The position numbers were made by a program, and so were the translations under genes. This document shows positions 61,401 through 64,000 of a stretch of 64,000 nt of DNA, in pieces. Position 1 is the stretch's first letter; each line of letters opens with the position of its first letter. The notes beneath the pieces are model-generated. The model made no database searches and was not told the origin of the DNA. It saw only the letters and a program-made list of their open reading frames with translations. The DNA comes from Paludisphaera rhizosphaerae (GTDB lineage Bacteria; Planctomycetota; Planctomycetia; Isosphaerales; Isosphaeraceae): contig NZ_JAALCR010000016.1 of assembly GCF_011065895.1 (NCBI RefSeq), positions 124,001 to 188,000 of the forward strand. Reading direction: 5' to 3'.

Positions 61401-62303
61401 ATGAGCCAGGAGAGCGCCGCGAGCACCCATCCCGAGTCGACCGGGGGCAACCCCACAGGAGGCCGACCGGCGCGACGGCCAGCGTCGCACGACATCCCAG
61501 CGTCGCTCGTCCCCACGAGCGGCTGGCACTTCCTTCACCTCTTCTACAAGGTCGACCGCGAGGCCCTTCACAGGCTTCCGGACACCGCTCGATACAGTGG
61601 TCGCGACGCATTGGTCGAGATCCTCGGCGCGAAGCCGACGGGGGTCGAGCAGTTCCAGTGCTTCGCCGTCCCCGGCCACAAGGCCGACTTCGGCGTGATG
61701 CTGGCCGGGACCGACATCAAGGCGATCCACGGCGTGCAGAACGCGCTCGCGGCCTCACCGCTGGGGCCCGCCCTCATCCCGAGCTACTCCTTCTACTCGA
61801 TCACTGAGGTCTCGGAGTACGTCCCTGACGCCGAGCAGTACGCCGCGATTCTCCGCGACCGAGAGAAGCTCGACCCCGAGAGCAGCATGTTCAAGGCCAA
61901 GGTCTCCTCGTACGCCGAGCGCCTGGGGCTGATGAACAAGCACCGGATGTATCCCGAGTTCCCCGACTGGCCCTGCTTCTGCTTCTACCCCATGAGCAAG
62001 ATGCGCCAGGGGGAGCAGAACTGGTATCTGCTCCCCTTCGCCGAGCGTTCCGAGTTGATGTCCCAGCACGGCCGTTCCGGGATGGCTTATGCCGGGAAGG
62101 TCAGCCAGGTCATCACGGCTTCGACCGGCCTGGACGACTGGGAATGGGGCGTCACTCTTTGGGCGAAGAATCCCCTCTTCCTCAAGGACATCGTCTACAC
62201 GATGCGCTTCGACGAAAGCTCGGCCAAGTACGCCCTCTTCGGCGACTTCTACTTCGGCTACATCGTCCCGCCCGCCGAGCTAGCCGACGTCCTCAAGATC
62301 TGA
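61401..62303 (+). CDS. hemQ: Coproheme decarboxylase (chlorite dismutase family)
   Basis: Predicted to convert coproheme to haem b, the last step of the coproporphyrin-dependent pathway. 300 residues with a disordered first 35. Family features: the catalytic Tyr in CFYPMSKMR and the haem-side segment HGRSGMAYAGKVSQVI followed by GLDDWEWGVTLWA. ATG at 61401 has GAGG eight bases upstream. Haem supply fits the cytochrome-type proteins in this window. Also called ChdC. Chlorite dismutase activity is unlikely given the KMR-type sequence. Confidence 0.88.
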   Translation: MSQESAASTHPESTGGNPTGGRPARRPASHDIPASLVPTSGWHFLHLFYKVDREALHRLPDTARYSGRDALVEILGAKPTGVEQFQCFAVPGHKADFGVMLAGTDIKAIHGVQNALAASPLGPALIPSYSFYSITEVSEYVPDAEQYAAILRDREKLDPESSMFKAKVSSYAERLGLMNKHRMYPEFPDWPCFCFYPMSKMRQGEQNWYLLPFAERSELMSQHGRSGMAYAGKVSQVITASTGLDDWEWGVTLWAKNPLFLKDIVYTMRFDESSAKYALFGDFYFGYIVPPAELADVLKI

Positions 62304-62316
62304 GTCGGGGAAGCCA

Positions 62317-62348
62317 AGGGGGCCCGAGCCACCAGCCCGTGGCCCCCT
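62317..62348. terminator. Bidirectional terminator between hemQ and the DUF1080 gene
   Basis: An 8-bp stem AGGGGGCC with its complement closing a 16-base loop, between convergent genes. No U-tract. Confidence 0.5.
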
Positions 62349-62354
62349 CATGAT

Positions 62355-63107
62355 TCACTTCAGTTCTTTGATCGAGATATTCTTGAACTGGACGAGGCTG
62401 GGCGGGCCCGACCACTCGCCGGCCTTGTTCTTGCCGCCGTGGTGCTGGAAGGCGATCCGGCCCTTGTCGGGGAGTTCGGGGATCGTCGCCCCTTCGATGA
62501 CGACCACGCCGTTGAGGACCGTTCGGACGGTCTTCCCCTTCACGGTGATCTCGAAGTGGTTCCACTCGCCGACGGGCTTGTCGGCCTGATGCTTCGGCGT
62601 AACCGCGGCGCGAACCTCGGGCGAGGTCGCCTTATCCGTCCGGACGCCGTACATCTCGCCCGAGCCGATGGGCCAGCACCAGATGTTGACCTGGTATTTG
62701 CCTTCGCCGCGGAGGTACACGCCGGAGTCCGCGTCGGGCAGCGGCAGCTTGTACTCCTTGCCGTCGATGTCCTTGGCGTGGGTGCCGTCGGGGAGGATGT
62801 AGGGGACGTTCTTGTTGATGAACGGGGCCTCTTTCAGCCGCCAGTCCAGCTTCAGGACGAAGTCGGTGTACTCGCCGTCGGACCAGAGGTTCTTGTCGGT
62901 CTTGGCCTCGCTGAGGGCGTCGTAATCAATCGCGCCGTCGACGATCTTCCAGTGGCCGCCGTCCCCCTCGGGGAGCTTCCAACCAGTGAAATCCTTGCCG
63001 TTGAACAGTGAGACGAAGCCGTCGGCATCGGCCGTCCCCTGCGCCCAAGCGACTGGAAAGGCGGCGAGGGCCAGGCCGGCGACGAGTGAGAATCGCGTCT
63101 TCGACAT
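62355..63107 (-). CDS. DUF1080 (3-keto-disaccharide hydrolase) secreted protein
   Basis: 250 residues: signal peptide ending AWAQG near residue 24, then one beta-jelly-roll DUF1080 domain (FVSLFNGKDFTGWKLPEG, FVLKLDWRLKEAPF, SGVYLRGEG, PVGEWNHFEIT, GRIAFQHHG). Members hydrolyse 3-keto-glycosides or bind glycans. The same domain is fused at the end of the 1356-residue protein at 11506, though the copies are not close in sequence. Alone in its unit. Confidence 0.9.
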   Translation of the reverse strand: MSKTRFSLVAGLALAAFPVAWAQGTADADGFVSLFNGKDFTGWKLPEGDGGHWKIVDGAIDYDALSEAKTDKNLWSDGEYTDFVLKLDWRLKEAPFINKNVPYILPDGTHAKDIDGKEYKLPLPDADSGVYLRGEGKYQVNIWCWPIGSGEMYGVRTDKATSPEVRAAVTPKHQADKPVGEWNHFEITVKGKTVRTVLNGVVVIEGATIPELPDKGRIAFQHHGGKNKAGEWSGPPSLVQFKNISIKELK

Positions 63108-63416
63108 TCACGGGCTCCTTGATGCGTCCGCAAAGGAATCAAGGCCCCCATCGTGTCGCGTCGGTCGACCAGTCGCAAGCCTCCGGCATTACGGCCATCG
63201 CACTAAATGTGGGGGGCTGGATAGTCTGGGAGCCCTTGAAGCTTCGCAAATTTACCCTGTTCGCCTACCTTTAGTGCGTGGCCACTGGCGTGCCGCTCGT
63301 GGCCACTGGCGTGCCGCTTAGTGCGTGGCCACTGGCGTGCCGCGCCTGCCTTGAGTGCGTGTCGGCTGACTGACTCCCGGGCGTCGCTCGTGCGATGTCT
63401 CAAGAATCCCCTCGCG
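63108..63416. other. Intergenic region with tandem repeats
   Basis: About 310 bases upstream of the DUF1080 gene and downstream of the partial secreted-protein gene. It contains the repeat cluster at 63271-63343; nothing else is evident. Confidence 0.55.
63271..63343. repeat. Three direct copies of a 20-base repeat
   Basis: CGTGGCCACTGGCGTGCCGC occurs perfectly at 63277-63296, 63298-63317 and 63324-63343. TTAGTG precedes the first and third copies, and a partial TTGAGTGCGTG follows at 63351. Each copy contains the palindrome TGGCCA. Confidence 0.8.
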
Positions 63417-64000
63417 TCAGGGGATGATGCCGGACGCCTTCGGGGCGATCGTGAAGGAAGAGTCGCCGCCGAGCGCGACGCCGTCCTGGCTGGTCAGGCC
63501 CCCGGCGGCCGAGTTCAAAAGGACGAGGCCGCCCTGGGCGTACCGTGCCCGGGTCGACCGGGTCGTGATCGTCACGCTCGATCCGTCCGGATCGGCGGCG
63601 ACGGAAAGGATCGGCACGGGCCTGTACGCCGTGACCGTTCGGCCCCTCACGGACCTCTGGACGGCGTAGGAAATCCGGTAATTCCTGGGCGCCGCCAGCG
63701 ACGAGGGGTCCATGGCGGTATTGAACGTGAACGTGAAGCCGACGAGCGGGGCCCCGGCCGGCCTCCCCAGCCGGTCTTGCCTCCTCGCAATGGCCGTGAT
63801 CGCCTCGGTCGTTACGGCGGGCGTCATCGCCCCGCCGGGCTTAGGCGTGAGCACGCTGGAGGCGATCTCCAGCAGGTGCTTCACCGTGTTCATCGCCGGG
63901 TTCGCGGCCGCGTCCGTGGCGTAGCGCGACAAGATCGGCCCGACGTACGTATCCTCCAGGTGAGCGGCCGTCGAGGCGTCGTAGCCCCACCACTGTATGT
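63417..64000 (-). CDS. C-terminal part of a secreted protein with Ig-like domain (5' end outside window)
   Basis: The frame is open from the right edge to the stop at 63417, so only the last 194 or so residues are seen; the TTG at 63932 is internal, since the frame continues upstream with WWGYDAS and LEDTYVGPILSRY. The last 120 residues look like an SbsA/Big_5-type Ig-like domain (FTFTFNTAMDPSSL, YRISYAV, VTITT, GLTSQDGVALGG). Such domains end large exported planctomycete proteins. The full function cannot be told. Confidence 0.75.
   Translation of the reverse strand, partial: IQWWGYDASTAAHLEDTYVGPILSRYATDAAANPAMNTVKHLLEIASSVLTPKPGGAMTPAVTTEAITAIARRQDRLGRPAGAPLVGFTFTFNTAMDPSSLAAPRNYRISYAVQRSVRGRTVTAYRPVPILSVAADPDGSSVTITTRSTRARYAQGGLVLLNSAAGGLTSQDGVALGGDSSFTIAPKASGIIP

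Overview
The window looks like an ordinary chromosomal stretch of a high-GC planctomycete, most likely of the Isosphaeraceae type. This rests on lineage-typical families: a PVC-type cytochrome c/DUF1080 fusion, a DUF1549/DUF1553 plus DUF1501 pair, a YTV-type Tyr/Thr/Val repeat wall protein, a PEP-CTERM protein, short lipoproteins of unknown function, an 'LDSRRLLSG'-type leader on an exported protease, a prokaryotic serpin, and many Tat or lipoprotein signals. High GC also opens very long antisense frames, which I treated as shadows. I saw no rRNA, tRNA, CRISPR array, IS transposase or prophage.

Layout. 1-2.8 kb: pyrG (5' truncated) and nagA, translationally coupled. 2.8-11.3 kb: Gfo/Idh/MocA oxidoreductase, SRPBCC protein, zinc-ribbon membrane protein, GNAT acetyltransferase, then an M2 peptidase coupled to a true formylglycine-generating enzyme. 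11.5-16.8 kb: a 1356-residue haem-binding dehydrogenase fusion, a small membrane protein and a homocysteine methyltransferase in one tight operon. 16.8-19.9 kb: DinB-fold protein and a GT-C membrane glycosyltransferase. 20.5-25.7 kb: mutL, aroDE fusion, aroK and prepilin peptidase. 25.7-32.1 kb: LapA-like protein, coiled-coil lipoprotein, hisH, sedolisin-like protease, hisA, EF-G-2-like GTPase. 32.1-34.6 kb: a three-gene leftward cassette with a UmuC-like Y-family polymerase, an SRAP-like protein and an unknown protein.

35-42 kb: alpha-L-fucosidase, a thioredoxin-fold protein without its CxxC, PPi-type phosphofructokinase, a NatAB-type ABC exporter and a PEP-CTERM/HAF-like protein. 42.4-47.7 kb: transketolase, HDAC-family deacetylase, serpin, NYN-LOTUS protein. 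48.3-50.2 kb: the repeat wall protein. 50.3-51.7 kb: a leftward group with ribosomal protein THX, a 75-residue protein with predicted ubiquitin-like topology and a C-terminal Gly-Gly, and an unknown 286-residue protein. 51.8-59.3 kb: DUF1549/1553 and DUF1501 proteins, a copper storage protein, a YjhG-type dehydratase and a lipoprotein. 59.8-64 kb: a Ser/Thr kinase with an extracytoplasmic Ada-like metal-binding tail, HemQ/ChdC, a DUF1080 protein, and the 3' part of a secreted protein running off the window.

Most content is core metabolism and planctomycete envelope biology. The two places most likely to hold something undescribed are the polymerase/SRAP-like cassette (32140-34634), which has a promoter predicted to give a leaderless mRNA, and the Gly-Gly small protein with its coupled partner (50317-51417). 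All calls come from reading the sequence and recalling families; no search was run.
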